From an uncultured Bacteroidota bacterium (GTDB taxonomy: Bacteria > Bacteroidota > Bacteroidia > Bacteroidales > P3): a stretch of 54,535 bases of DNA. Location of the stretch: positions 1-54,535 of the forward strand of contig CACXXO010000015.1 of NCBI GenBank assembly GCA_902771735.1. The letters are read 5' to 3'. Position numbers and translations under genes: made by a program. The notes beneath the pieces are model-generated. The model did no database searches. It was not told the DNA's origin and saw nothing but the letters and a program-made list of their open reading frames with translations. The number at the start of each line of letters is the position of its first letter. Position 1 is the stretch's first letter. Shown one piece after another: positions 8,645 through 18,158 of this stretch.

Positions 8645-11600
8645 TTAGAAATTATAAGAAACAGAAACTCGGATGGTACGAGGGCTGGAATAGTTCCAGG
8701 TGCCGTTCTTTTGGACGATAGTATAGATGTCGCGGTAGGCCTGAGGATCGAGCTGAGCATTGATAACCTGTTGCATCTCGGGGTCGGTCAGGTAACCATT
8801 ATCCTCGGGGTTGCCAGTGACAGCAAAGACACCGAGAACATTGCGGATATTGAAGAGGTTATTGACGGTGATGTCGGCCTTGATGAAGGTCTGACGATTG
8901 CCAACCTGAATGGGCCATACTTTGTCAACAACAATATTGAAGTAGAAACCCCAAGGCAGACGGGCACCGCGGTAACCACCAACGATGGTGCTCTGCGCAT
9001 TGGAGAAAGCCTTGGTGTAAGGACGGCCCGACTGGGCAACGGCCATAAAGTTAACACCAAAATTCTCAAGAATCTTAATTTCTTTCTTACGTTTCTCACC
9101 AGTTTCCTTATCAACAACCGTGCGAGTGATAACAGGACCATTGTACTGGGCACCCGAACCGTAGCGGAAGTCGACATTGGCCTTAAACTCATGACGACGG
9201 TCATCGGCGATGGGGTTGAGCATCTTAAGGGTAGTGTAGCCTTCCTTGATGAGCTCGGTCATGGTAGTACCGGAAAGGCCTGTACCTTCAGCATACTGGA
9301 GGGTGTAGTTGGCATTGATACGGATGTTCTTGGTCTGACGGAGGTCATAGGCCAAGGTGACACCCTTGATGGTACGGAAGTCCTTGTTGTCGTAGCTATA
9401 GTAGTTGGGGTTGGGATCGGCACCGGCATACTGGACAAGCTGAATCAGGTCGCGGGTCTCTTTATAGTAGGCCGAAGCGCTGATGGCAGAGTTGTCATTG
9501 AGAGCCTGCTGGAAGCCAAGTTCGTAGTTGGTGATACGCTCGGGTTTCAAATTAGGATTGTTAATGCTGGAAATCTGCGACATGAAGAGATACTTAGTAT
9601 ACTCGGCCGACCAACCACTGGAAGGACGACGGGCAATAATGTCGTAACTGGCCTTGAACTGCGATTTCTCACCGATGGGGAAGGAGAAAGCAATACGGGG
9701 CATAGCCACAATCTGAGGAGTATAACGCTCGAATGCCTCAGTACCGACAGTACGGTTGGCTATGGCAGAGAGACCTCTCTCAGTATAATAAGGAGTCGGT
9801 TTACCGGAGTTACCATTAATTGCAGAGGTGTTAATCTGCTCAATACCGTCGGCATTGTACCACTTGCCAGACTGGTCACGGTAACCCTTGATGATAGGTT
9901 TGCCAGCACCTTCTGCAGAGGAGACCTGGTCGACATAAGGCACCCAATCATCGCCGGCATTATTAAGATACTGACCACCGCCGCCAATCAGGCTGGGATT
10001 ATTGCGGATATCAGCAACCGTGTAAGACTCATAAAGCAGATAAGGGTCTTTCATGACATACTGGTTTCCATTGAAATAGTCGACACGGACACCGACGTTA
10101 AAGATAAGATCCTGGAAATAGAACTTATCCTGGATATAACCGGCAGCATAGATGGGGGAGAAGGAAGGAAGGTAACGATATTTGCCATCACTGGGATTGA
10201 AGAATTTGTCAAGGCTCCAGTTAGAACCATTATACTTGACACCAGTATGATCGTAACCGTAGTAGGAGACAATAGCGTTACCGCTGTTGAAAAGTTCATC
10301 GGAAGAGAACATATCCAAACCACCAGCATTGACGAAATCTTCGGGCATGTAACGGTCAATGTCAATCCAAGTATAATCATCAATGGCACTATTATCCAGA
10401 TTAGTGAAACCGTTATTGATAAGATAGCTACGGAAGGCCTTGTCAAACGAAGTCTGCTGGGCGGCATCAAGTTTACGGTTGTAGTCTACATAAAGCTGTG
10501 AACCACGGGTCTCATAAATGGGGTTATCCAGATCCAACTGCTGAATGTGGACATTGGCGTTGTTACGCATGAGAGTCCAAAGGCTGTATGCACTCAAGCC
10601 ATAGTAGGAATTCCACATCTGGTCATACTGGAAACCGATTTCAATTTCGTGGCCATAAACATCAGCTGATGCTTTTGCGGAAAGATAGAGGTAATCATCC
10701 TGACTCAGGGCATAGCTGCCGCTCTGTGTTCCAACATTGGAGAGGAGACCATAAATAGGGTTCGGGGAATCACCATTGAACAAGCCCTTATACATACGGA
10801 TGTAATCCATCTGGAACAAATTGGGGCGAATGCTTTCAAACTCAGAACTATTGAAAAGCTGTTCGTTATAGTTAGCCAGAATGGGGTTGTAAATACCGCT
10901 ACCCGACACATAGGTCACATTATCACGCCAAGCATTCTGAACTTTGGCCCAACGCTGAGTGCCATAGTAGTCAATGAGCTTGTCTTCGTAACTGCGGGTC
11001 TTTTCCGTGATGAACTTGCCGATGTAACCATACTTGAACACATCATCAATCTCAGAGCCGAAGTTTTCGTTATAAGATTTTGCAGTGGAGCGGTTGACCA
11101 TGGCAGTGATATTGTACATCACATTCTTGATGGCGGAAGGAGCTTCGTCTTCGCTTGAAGCCGGGGCATCCTTGAAACGCTGAGTAAAGTCAACCGTCAA
11201 CACCATATTCTTCGACTCGCTGACACCAGCACCGACAAGGGGCATTGTCAACGGAGAGATGCCACCACCGGGAGCATGGACAGCGCTGAACTCACCCGTG
11301 ACAACAAGACTCGTATACTCGGAAAAACGGAAGTCGAGAGCGCCTTCCATGGCGACCGAATAATACTGAAGGTCAGGAACACGGTTTGAGGAGGTAAAGT
11401 CGCTCGAGGTGAGACGAGTAATCTCATGGAACGAATTGCGATGGATCATCGTCTCTGCGGTATAGTTGGTACTACCGGTCAAGGGGTCATAAGACAGAGG
11501 ATTGTTCTCAATATAGCGAACAATATCATCGTCTACAATTTGGAACTCATAACCACGTGCACGATAGTAGGGCCAGTTACGATAGTTGGCCTGACCTGTG

Positions 11601-12433
11601 AAACGGAAACCCACGAGGGTGCGATCACCGGTGACACTACCATTTTCATCCTTGATAGGAATCTTGTACACGGGACCAGTCAAGTAAACGACCAATGAGT
11701 TGAGCAGACGGTAATCCAAATACCCTTCCCAACGGACCAAACCTTGGAATTTGCTGGTAGGCGGCTTGAGGGTAATAATCTGTGTACCGCCGATAGCTTC
11801 ACCGATGCTCGCCGGGGTACCGCCAAGGATAACCTGAATTTCAGCGATAGCGTCCTTGGGGACATTGATGCCCGTACGTTTACGGACACCGCCTTGCATG
11901 GTCACCATGCCTCCCTCACCACGGGCAGAACTCGTACCACCATCGTTAAATCCCATACCGCCGACAGCGGCAACGATAGCATCGACCGAGTTACCGGGCA
12001 TGTGCTGGATGTCCTCTGCACTCATGCGCTGGCCGGATTCCGGAGAACCCACCTCAATGATGGGCACCCTGTCGGCCTCAATCTCGATTACATCAAGGTT
12101 GGTGGCGCTGGAAGTGAGCTGGATGTCAACGACAGTAAAACCCGATGCCTTCACTTGAATACCGGTACGCTGATAACGATTGTATCCCACCGAAGAGACT
12201 TCAATGTCATACGTACCCACAGCGAGAGGCTTGATGGTGAATACACCATCGAAGTCGGTAGTACCGCCATGCACTTGTTTGCCATCTTGCTTGACGATAA
12301 CGTTGACAAAGGGCATAGGCTCGTTTGTCTTCTTGTCGGTAATGGTACCCTTCATAGTGCCTTGAGCGAAGGCGACCATTTCCGCCATCAGCAAGAGTCC
12401 GAATGTCAATAGTACTTTTCTAAACATTCTCAT
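8645..12433 (-). CDS. TonB-dependent receptor with carboxypeptidase-like domain
   Basis: 1262 residues. A signal peptide (about 1-24, ending AFAQG), a carboxypeptidase regulatory-like beta-sandwich (about 27-110, GTITDKKTNEPMPFVNVIV ... VGYNRYQ), a plug domain (about 120-235, with IPKD/VPKDAIAEIQVILGGTPASIGEAIGG) and a long 22-strand-type barrel ending VSVSYNF. Such receptors move large ligands across the outer membrane using TonB energy. No SusD-like lipoprotein neighbours it, so it is not a standard SusCD pair; its partners here are the 1633-residue surface protein and the PorV-type barrel. Substrate unknown. Upstream neighbour is the 118-residue membrane protein, 25 bp away. Confidence 0.92.
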   Translation of the reverse strand: MRMFRKVLLTFGLLLMAEMVAFAQGTMKGTITDKKTNEPMPFVNVIVKQDGKQVHGGTTDFDGVFTIKPLAVGTYDIEVSSVGYNRYQRTGIQVKASGFTVVDIQLTSSATNLDVIEIEADRVPIIEVGSPESGQRMSAEDIQHMPGNSVDAIVAAVGGMGFNDGGTSSARGEGGMVTMQGGVRKRTGINVPKDAIAEIQVILGGTPASIGEAIGGTQIITLKPPTSKFQGLVRWEGYLDYRLLNSLVVYLTGPVYKIPIKDENGSVTGDRTLVGFRFTGQANYRNWPYYRARGYEFQIVDDDIVRYIENNPLSYDPLTGSTNYTAETMIHRNSFHEITRLTSSDFTSSNRVPDLQYYSVAMEGALDFRFSEYTSLVVTGEFSAVHAPGGGISPLTMPLVGAGVSESKNMVLTVDFTQRFKDAPASSEDEAPSAIKNVMYNITAMVNRSTAKSYNENFGSEIDDVFKYGYIGKFITEKTRSYEDKLIDYYGTQRWAKVQNAWRDNVTYVSGSGIYNPILANYNEQLFNSSEFESIRPNLFQMDYIRMYKGLFNGDSPNPIYGLLSNVGTQSGSYALSQDDYLYLSAKASADVYGHEIEIGFQYDQMWNSYYGLSAYSLWTLMRNNANVHIQQLDLDNPIYETRGSQLYVDYNRKLDAAQQTSFDKAFRSYLINNGFTNLDNSAIDDYTWIDIDRYMPEDFVNAGGLDMFSSDELFNSGNAIVSYYGYDHTGVKYNGSNWSLDKFFNPSDGKYRYLPSFSPIYAAGYIQDKFYFQDLIFNVGVRVDYFNGNQYVMKDPYLLYESYTVADIRNNPSLIGGGGQYLNNAGDDWVPYVDQVSSAEGAGKPIIKGYRDQSGKWYNADGIEQINTSAINGNSGKPTPYYTERGLSAIANRTVGTEAFERYTPQIVAMPRIAFSFPIGEKSQFKASYDIIARRPSSGWSAEYTKYLFMSQISSINNPNLKPERITNYELGFQQALNDNSAISASAYYKETRDLIQLVQYAGADPNPNYYSYDNKDFRTIKGVTLAYDLRQTKNIRINANYTLQYAEGTGLSGTTMTELIKEGYTTLKMLNPIADDRRHEFKANVDFRYGSGAQYNGPVITRTVVDKETGEKRKKEIKILENFGVNFMAVAQSGRPYTKAFSNAQSTIVGGYRGARLPWGFYFNIVVDKVWPIQVGNRQTFIKADITVNNLFNIRNVLGVFAVTGNPEDNGYLTDPEMQQVINAQLDPQAYRDIYTIVQKNGTWNYSSPRTIRVSVSYNF

Positions 12434-12458
12434 TGCGTTTACATGTTAAGTTATTATT

Positions 12459-12815
12459 TTATTGATTTATTTCATTTATATAATTATTGGTCAATATCAC
12501 CTGACCGATTACTGCCTGTCGCAAATCGAACTGCGAACGGGAGGATTCTTCGGCAACTGGAACAAAGGCCGGACGGGGTTTTGCCTTCGATACTGTTTTA
12601 TGGACAGGAACCTCGACAGCCTCTGTTTCATAAGTAAAGTACGGCGGTTCCTGAGAAGCGGGAACTTCATCAGAGAAATACTCATCGGCAACATCCGGCT
12701 CCTCGTCGGCAGGAACGTCCGACAGGACGTCCTGCGCAACGAATGTCTTCTTCGTCTTGGAATACATCGTTATTCCAAGGAACAAGAGAAGCAGTATAAT
12801 GGTGCCGAAGCTCAT
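12459..12815 (-). CDS. Small single-pass membrane protein, conserved in Bacteroidales
   Basis: 118 residues. An N-terminal hydrophobic helix (about 3-17, FGTIILLLLFLGITM) is followed by an acidic, Pro/Glu-rich linker (about 30-90) and a conserved-looking C-terminal motif FDLRQAVIGQVILTNNY (about 96-112). From memory, similar short proteins ending in an FDLRKAVI-type motif are common in Bacteroidales, but I know no function. It lies in the 40-bp to 25-bp gaps between secDF and the TonB receptor gene on the same strand, so it is probably co-transcribed; a link to SecDF or to envelope export is a guess from position. Confidence 0.75.
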   Translation of the reverse strand: MSFGTIILLLLFLGITMYSKTKKTFVAQDVLSDVPADEEPDVADEYFSDEVPASQEPPYFTYETEAVEVPVHKTVSKAKPRPAFVPVAEESSRSQFDLRQAVIGQVILTNNYINEINQ

Positions 12816-12855
12816 TGCAATCTTTACTTATTATTATATTGTATTCAATAATATA

Positions 12856-15800
12856 TTATTTCTCAGCCAAAACCTTGGTTTTCTCTTTGCCAGAGATCTC
12901 GTAAACCACAGCGCAGGCGATGCACAGCGACGAGAACACACCAACAAGGACACCAACAAGGAGGGCGAAGATGAATCCACGAATCACTTCACCACCAAAG
13001 ATGAACATCATCAACAGGGTGACAAAAGTGGTTCCAGAGGTGTTGACCGTACGAGCCAAGGTGGAGTTGATAGCGTCGTTCATGTGGGTCATGAGAGTAC
13101 GCTTCGGGTAGAGTTTGCGATACTCACGCACACGGTCGAAGATAACCACAGTAGCATTGATAGAGTAACCGATGACCGTAAGCACTGCCGAGATGAAATA
13201 CTGGTCAACCTCGAGATTAAAGGGCAGCAAGCCATAGAGCAGTGAGAAAACTCCGATTACCAACAATGTATCATGGGCCAAAGCGGTGACCGAGCCGATA
13301 CCGAAGCGCCAGCTACGGAAACGGACACCGATATAGACGAACATCACAAGCAGACCGCCGATAACAGCCCAAATCGAGTGGACCAAATTGTCATGGGCGA
13401 CACCCTTACCGAACTGGTCGGCCTGAATAATACCCAGCGGGTTGGTCTCAGTGGACTTGAATTCCTCGAGGGTGATGGGCTTGGCAAAATACTTGCCGGC
13501 AGCAGCATAGAGTTTCTCGACTATCTCGTCTTTCACCTCATCTCCATCTTGATCAATCTTGTATTTGGTGGTAATCTTCAGCTGGTTGCTTGGACCATAC
13601 GTCTTTACCTCGGGAGCCTCTTCGAACTGCTTGGCGAGATCGGCACGGACATCAAGCATGTCAACCGACTGGTCGAAGCGAACCACATAGGTACGGCCAC
13701 CGGTGAAGTCGATTCCAAAACTCATGCCACGGACAGCGAGACTGGCCACACAGATGACAATGGCAATGGCAGCCACAATGTAGAACATCTTGCGACGACC
13801 AAGGAAGTCGAAGTGGACATTACGCAGGAAATTCTCCGAGAAGGAGAAAGAGAAATTCATCTTGCGCTTATGCGTAAGACTCGAATCGATAAACAGGCGG
13901 GTGATGAAGATGGACGTAAACAAGGAAGTGACAATACCGATACAGAGAGTCACAGCAAAGCCTTGAACAGCACCGGAGCCAAACATAATCAGCACGATAC
14001 CCAGCAGGAAAGTAGTCACCTGACCGTCGATGATGGCGGAATAAGCATTCTTGAAACCATTTTCGACAGCATTCGAAAGGCTCGAACCTGCACGGAGCTC
14101 TTCCTTGATACGTTCATAGATAATAACGTTACCGTCGACGGCCATAGCCATCGTCAATACAATACCCGCGATACCGGGGAGGGTAAGCACCGAGCCGATG
14201 GAGGCGAGGACGCCGATAAGGAGGAACACATTAATGATCAGTGCAAACACCGAGACCCAACCGGCTCGATTGTAGAAGAACACCATGTAGATAAGCACAA
14301 TGACAAAAGCCAGGATGAACGACCACAAGCCGTTGCGGATGGACTCCTGTCCAAGGGAAGGACCGACCACAGCCTCCGACACAATGTTGGCCGGGGCGGG
14401 AAGTTTACCACTTTTCAGAATGTTGGCAAGGTCTTTGGCCTCGTCGAGAGTGAAATCACCGGTGATTTCAGAACGGCCGCCAGCGATTTCGGTATTAACC
14501 ACGGGAGCTGAATAGACCAGGTCGTCAAGAACGATGGCGATACACTTGCCGATGTTCTCTCCAGTGATACGCTTCCAATCGCGCGCGCCCGCGCTATTCA
14601 TTGTCATTGATACATTGCTCTTGCCATTGGAGGAGAAATCCTGACGAGCATCAGAAATGCAGCTACCATCCAGCAGGGCGACACCGTCACGGGTAGTAAT
14701 CTTGATGGCATAAAGAGTGAATATGTCACCACCGGTGAAATGCTCATCGGCCTTGTTCGACCAGAGGAACTTCACGGAACGGGGGTCATACACTTTCCTC
14801 TCGGCAGCCTGAGACAACATCTTGTCGATGGCGGCACGGTCTTTGTCATGGGCAATACCGACAATGGGGCCGGGAATAGGTTGGTTGGTGTTTGTGACAT
14901 AGGGCATCAACAAAGCAAACAGAGGATGCTCCTTCTCAAGATTCTCATTGGTTACAGCGTTGGTGTTGCTGGCGTTGTCGATAGCCAACTGGTCGACCAA
15001 ATTGGTGGTGTCTGCAACCTCGGCGGTGGCGACAGTGTCTTCTTCAACAGTTTTTTCTCCAGCGGCAACGGAGGCAAGGAACTTGTCAGCCGCCTCAAGG
15101 AAACGGACAGCTTCAGCATTGTCATAGGTCTGCCAGAACTCCAACTGGGCGGTACCCTTGAGGAGCTTGCGGACACGTTCGGGTTCCTTGACACCAGGCA
15201 ACTCAACAAGGATACGCTCCGAAGCACTCAACTTCTGGATGGTGGGCTGAGCCACACCGAACTTGTCGATACGCTTGCTGATAATCTGGTAGGTGCGGTC
15301 ATAGGCGTCAGAGGCTTCGGCACGAACGGCCTTTATCACGTCGTCATTATTGTCACCCATCTTGATTTTGTCGCGGAGGTCACCGCTACTGAAGATGGAG
15401 GCGAGGGAGACATTGGGATCCAAGGCAACAATCTCCTCATAGAACAGGGAGACAAAGTCACGATTGGTGGTCACCTTCTGTTTGGCCAATGCATTGTCAA
15501 TTGCTTTGGCGAAAGTGGGATCCTCGGCGTTAGTGGTGGCTAAGGCACGCACAACGTCGACGGTGGAGACCTCGAGCATCACGTTCATACCGCCCTTGAG
15601 GTCAAGACCGAGGTTGATTTCGCGACCTTGACATTCGCGGTAGGTGTAGCCGAGATAAACTTTCTCAGTGGCCATGGAGTCAAGGTAGTGAGCCTCGCGG
15701 GCATTGAAGATGGAGTCCGCGATCATCTGGGCCTGATACTGATCAGAGGTTCTGTCGGCGATCAATTTCTGTACCGGCTCACTGTTAACGTAGTTTTTTG

Positions 15801-15915
15801 CATCAGTTTTGGCTTTGCTCTGAACAACGCTTGTCGCAACCGTAAACGACAATTGGAACAAACAGACCAGCGCAAAAGCCCACGCTAAAAATTTGATAAG
15901 TCCTTTATTCTGCAT
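12856..15915 (-). CDS. secDF: Protein translocase subunit SecDF (fused)
   Basis: 1019 residues, the fused SecD-SecF form usual in Bacteroidota. An N-terminal membrane helix (about 7-27), the periplasmic P1 domain starting with the D1 motif GLDLKGGMNVMLEV (about 103-116), a long P1 head, then the SecD transmembrane bundle (about 530-715) and the SecF half with its own signature GIDFTGGRTYVVRF (about 732-745) and final bundle (about 845-1010, TVIGYSINATVVIFDRVRE). It uses the proton gradient to complete protein export through SecYEG. It heads a probable operon with the TonB receptor, large surface protein and PorV-type barrel, an unusual arrangement that couples export capacity with surface cargo. 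Confidence 0.97.
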   Translation of the reverse strand: MQNKGLIKFLAWAFALVCLFQLSFTVATSVVQSKAKTDAKNYVNSEPVQKLIADRTSDQYQAQMIADSIFNAREAHYLDSMATEKVYLGYTYRECQGREINLGLDLKGGMNVMLEVSTVDVVRALATTNAEDPTFAKAIDNALAKQKVTTNRDFVSLFYEEIVALDPNVSLASIFSSGDLRDKIKMGDNNDDVIKAVRAEASDAYDRTYQIISKRIDKFGVAQPTIQKLSASERILVELPGVKEPERVRKLLKGTAQLEFWQTYDNAEAVRFLEAADKFLASVAAGEKTVEEDTVATAEVADTTNLVDQLAIDNASNTNAVTNENLEKEHPLFALLMPYVTNTNQPIPGPIVGIAHDKDRAAIDKMLSQAAERKVYDPRSVKFLWSNKADEHFTGGDIFTLYAIKITTRDGVALLDGSCISDARQDFSSNGKSNVSMTMNSAGARDWKRITGENIGKCIAIVLDDLVYSAPVVNTEIAGGRSEITGDFTLDEAKDLANILKSGKLPAPANIVSEAVVGPSLGQESIRNGLWSFILAFVIVLIYMVFFYNRAGWVSVFALIINVFLLIGVLASIGSVLTLPGIAGIVLTMAMAVDGNVIIYERIKEELRAGSSLSNAVENGFKNAYSAIIDGQVTTFLLGIVLIMFGSGAVQGFAVTLCIGIVTSLFTSIFITRLFIDSSLTHKRKMNFSFSFSENFLRNVHFDFLGRRKMFYIVAAIAIVICVASLAVRGMSFGIDFTGGRTYVVRFDQSVDMLDVRADLAKQFEEAPEVKTYGPSNQLKITTKYKIDQDGDEVKDEIVEKLYAAAGKYFAKPITLEEFKSTETNPLGIIQADQFGKGVAHDNLVHSIWAVIGGLLVMFVYIGVRFRSWRFGIGSVTALAHDTLLVIGVFSLLYGLLPFNLEVDQYFISAVLTVIGYSINATVVIFDRVREYRKLYPKRTLMTHMNDAINSTLARTVNTSGTTFVTLLMMFIFGGEVIRGFIFALLVGVLVGVFSSLCIACAVVYEISGKEKTKVLAEK

Positions 15916-15961
15916 ACTTTATCTATAAATTTATGTTTTTTATTATATTCACTTTGAATGT

Positions 15962-15970
15962 GCAAAAATA
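15962..15970 (-). promoter_or_regulatory. -7 box of the secDF promoter
   Basis: Reverse complement reads TATTTTTGC, matching TAnnTTTG. A TTG at 15992-15990 lies 19 nt upstream. The leader would be about 40 nt. The divergent radC promoter is 45 bp away. Confidence 0.6.
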
Positions 15971-16013
15971 AGAAAAAATATTGACATAGCAAGCAAATTC
16001 CAAAAAAAACATG

Positions 16014-16022
16014 TATCTTTGC
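16014..16022 (+). promoter_or_regulatory. -7 box of the radC promoter
   Basis: TATCTTTGC, a perfect TAnnTTTG box, 27 nt before the radC ATG. No good -33 TTTG was found at the expected distance. Confidence 0.65.
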
Positions 16023-16049
16023 ACAAAAATTGTAGAATAACAGCAAGAT

Positions 16050-16763
16050 ATGAATGAAAATTTTTCTCTATCACTCAAGGAGTGGGCCGACGAAGACAAA
16101 CCCCGCGAGAAGATGCTCGCCAAAGGCAAAAAGGAGCTCACCAATGCCGAATTGATTGCCATCCTCCTGCGTAGCGGCTTGCGCGGAAAAAGCGTCGTCG
16201 AAGTGGCCAAGGAGGTCCTCACCCGTTCGGGCAACAGCCTGACGACTCTTTCTCAAATGGAATTCAAGCAGTTGAGCGCTGTCAAAGGACTGGGGGCGGC
16301 CAAAGCCACCACCCTCATGGCGGCCCTCGAACTGGGATGGCGCATGCACGGTGAAATCAGAAACGGGAAAGAACTGATTATCAACAATAGCGAAAATCTG
16401 TTCAACTACATGTCCCCCCTCCTGGCCGATATCGACCACGAAGAGTTCTGGGCCATTTTCCTCAGCAATCGGGGCAAGGTCCTCGGAAGGCAACGCATCT
16501 CCATGGGAGGCCTCACTGCCACACCCGTCGACCTCCGCATCCTCTTCCGCTATGCATTCGAATACAAAGCCGTGAGCCTCATGGTGGCGCACAACCATCC
16601 ATCGGGCTCACTAAAAGCCAGTCAAGAGGACAAAACCCTCACACGTCAAATATCAGAGGCCGGGAGAATCTTGGAAATCAGACTCCTCGACCACATCGTC
16701 ATCGCCATCGGTCCCAATGGCAAAGCCGACTACTACAGCTTCCACGACAACGGACTGCTATAA
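16050..16763 (+). CDS. radC: RadC family JAB-domain protein
   Basis: 237 residues. An N-terminal helix-hairpin-helix region (about 10-75, including KELTNAELIAILLRSG and LSAVKGLGAAKATTL) precedes the JAB1/MPN-type metal domain, whose ligands are His181, His183 and Asp194 in HNHPSGSLKASQED. The family was named as a DNA-repair protein, but its biochemical role is not settled. The gene has its own promoter, divergent from secDF, and its stop overlaps the convergent folB stop by 6 bp, leaving no room for a terminator between them. Confidence 0.93.
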   Translation: MNENFSLSLKEWADEDKPREKMLAKGKKELTNAELIAILLRSGLRGKSVVEVAKEVLTRSGNSLTTLSQMEFKQLSAVKGLGAAKATTLMAALELGWRMHGEIRNGKELIINNSENLFNYMSPLLADIDHEEFWAIFLSNRGKVLGRQRISMGGLTATPVDLRILFRYAFEYKAVSLMVAHNHPSGSLKASQEDKTLTRQISEAGRILEIRLLDHIVIAIGPNGKADYYSFHDNGLL

Positions 16764-17108
16764 TGCCACTTCCACACTCACCGACTCCATCTGTCCGCCA
16801 AGGGGCGGATTAAGCTTGCTAACCTTCACTCTCACAGACACCACAGTCGGGAATTCCCTTTTCACGCTCTCCCCCACCCTACGAGCCACATGTTCCAGCA
16901 GATGGGACGAAATTTCCATCTCGCGCTTGACCACCTGGTAGACGTCCAGATAACTTACCGTATCGGCAATGTTATCAGACACTTCCGCACGGCTTGTATC
17001 CGTTTCGAACACCATGTCCACGCGGAAATGGGTGCCAATTTTACGCTCCTCCTCAAAGCATCCGTGATGCGCATAAAAGCGCATATCATTTATCGCAATA
17101 GTAGCCAT
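16758..17108 (-). CDS. folB: Dihydroneopterin aldolase
   Basis: 116 residues, typical for FolB. It begins MATIAINDMRFYAHHGCFEEE, with the conserved YAHHGCFEEE segment (Glu residues 19-21 region contacts the pterin) and ends with the family motif VRVKVSKLNPPLGGQMESVSV. It splits dihydroneopterin to 6-hydroxymethyl-dihydropterin in folate synthesis. The start overlaps the pheS stop (TGATG), so translation is probably coupled; folate genes other than this one are absent from the window. Confidence 0.95.
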   Translation of the reverse strand: MATIAINDMRFYAHHGCFEEERKIGTHFRVDMVFETDTSRAEVSDNIADTVSYLDVYQVVKREMEISSHLLEHVARRVGESVKREFPTVVSVRVKVSKLNPPLGGQMESVSVEVAL

Positions 17109-18151
17109 CAGAGAATGTTGTCAAACTGGTGCAGGAAGCGGAGGTCATTCTCGAAATAGAGGCGCAGGTCGCGAATCTGGTATTTCAACATCGCCATACG
17201 CTCCACACCCATGCCAAGGGCGAAACCGCTATACTCCTTGCTGTCAATGCCACAGGCCTCCAGCACATTGGGGTCCACCATGCCGCAACCGAGAATCTCA
17301 AGCCAGCCGGTACCCTTGCAGATATTACACCCCTTGCCACCGCAGATATTGCACGAGATATCCATCTCGGCACTGGGCTCCGTGAAGGGGAAGTAACTGG
17401 GGCGCAGGCGAATCTGAGTCTGCTCACCGAACATCTCCTTGGCAAAATAGAGCAGCGTCTGCTTCAAATCGGCGAAGGTAACCTTTTTGTCGACATAAAG
17501 TGCTTCCACCTGATGGAAGATGCAATGTGCGCGGGCGCTAATAGCCTCATTTCTAAACACTCTACCCGGAGCAATAATACGAATGGGAGGCTTGTGGGTC
17601 TCCATCACACGTACCTGGACGGAAGAGGTGTGCGTACGAAGGGCTATTTCCTGCTTACCTTCCTCTTTTTCAACAAAGAAAGTATCCTGCATGTCGCGGG
17701 CGGGATGGTCGGGAGGGAAGTTGAGGGCCGAAAAAAGATGCCAGTCGTCCTCAATTTCCACACTCTCCTCGACGGTAAATCCAATACGGGCAAAAATCTC
17801 GGCTATCTCGTTCATTGTCACCGACAAGACATGACGCGAACCACGCTGGGCAAAATCGGCAGGCAACGTCAAGTCATGGCGGTCCTCGGCTTCCATCTTC
17901 TCTTCAACGTAGTTCTTGAACTCTTCAACCTTGGCCAAAGCAGCGTTTTTCAGTTCGTTAAGAGCTATACCCATCTCTTTTTTCTGGTCGCCCGGCAAAG
18001 CCTTGAACTGCTCAAAGAGCTCGTTCATCACACCCTTGCGACCCAGAAAACGGACACGGAATTTTTCAACCTCGGCAGCGCGGTCTTCGAATTTCTCGAT
18101 ATTCGCCGCGCGAATTTCCTCAATGTACTGTGAAATAAGATCTTTCAACAT
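17108..18151 (-). CDS. pheS: Phenylalanine--tRNA ligase alpha subunit
   Basis: 347 residues, standard length. N-terminal coiled coil (about 1-85), then the class II catalytic core with motif 2 (PGRVFRNEAISARAHCIFHQ, about 201-220) and motif 3 (FALGMGVERMAMLKY, near 315-330). A Cys-rich insertion CNICGGKGCNICKGTG near residue 277 is seen in many Bacteroidota PheS proteins and could bind a metal. With PheT (not in this window) it charges tRNA-Phe. The cyclophilin gene ends... upstream 7 bp away on the same strand, so cyclophilin-pheS-folB forms one operon. Confidence 0.97.
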   Translation of the reverse strand: MLKDLISQYIEEIRAANIEKFEDRAAEVEKFRVRFLGRKGVMNELFEQFKALPGDQKKEMGIALNELKNAALAKVEEFKNYVEEKMEAEDRHDLTLPADFAQRGSRHVLSVTMNEIAEIFARIGFTVEESVEIEDDWHLFSALNFPPDHPARDMQDTFFVEKEEGKQEIALRTHTSSVQVRVMETHKPPIRIIAPGRVFRNEAISARAHCIFHQVEALYVDKKVTFADLKQTLLYFAKEMFGEQTQIRLRPSYFPFTEPSAEMDISCNICGGKGCNICKGTGWLEILGCGMVDPNVLEACGIDSKEYSGFALGMGVERMAMLKYQIRDLRLYFENDLRFLHQFDNIL

Positions 18152-18158
18152 CTTTTTA

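Noticed and set aside
8711-10501. 596-codon plus-strand open frame
   Set aside because: Antisense to the TonB receptor barrel; no recognisable domain.
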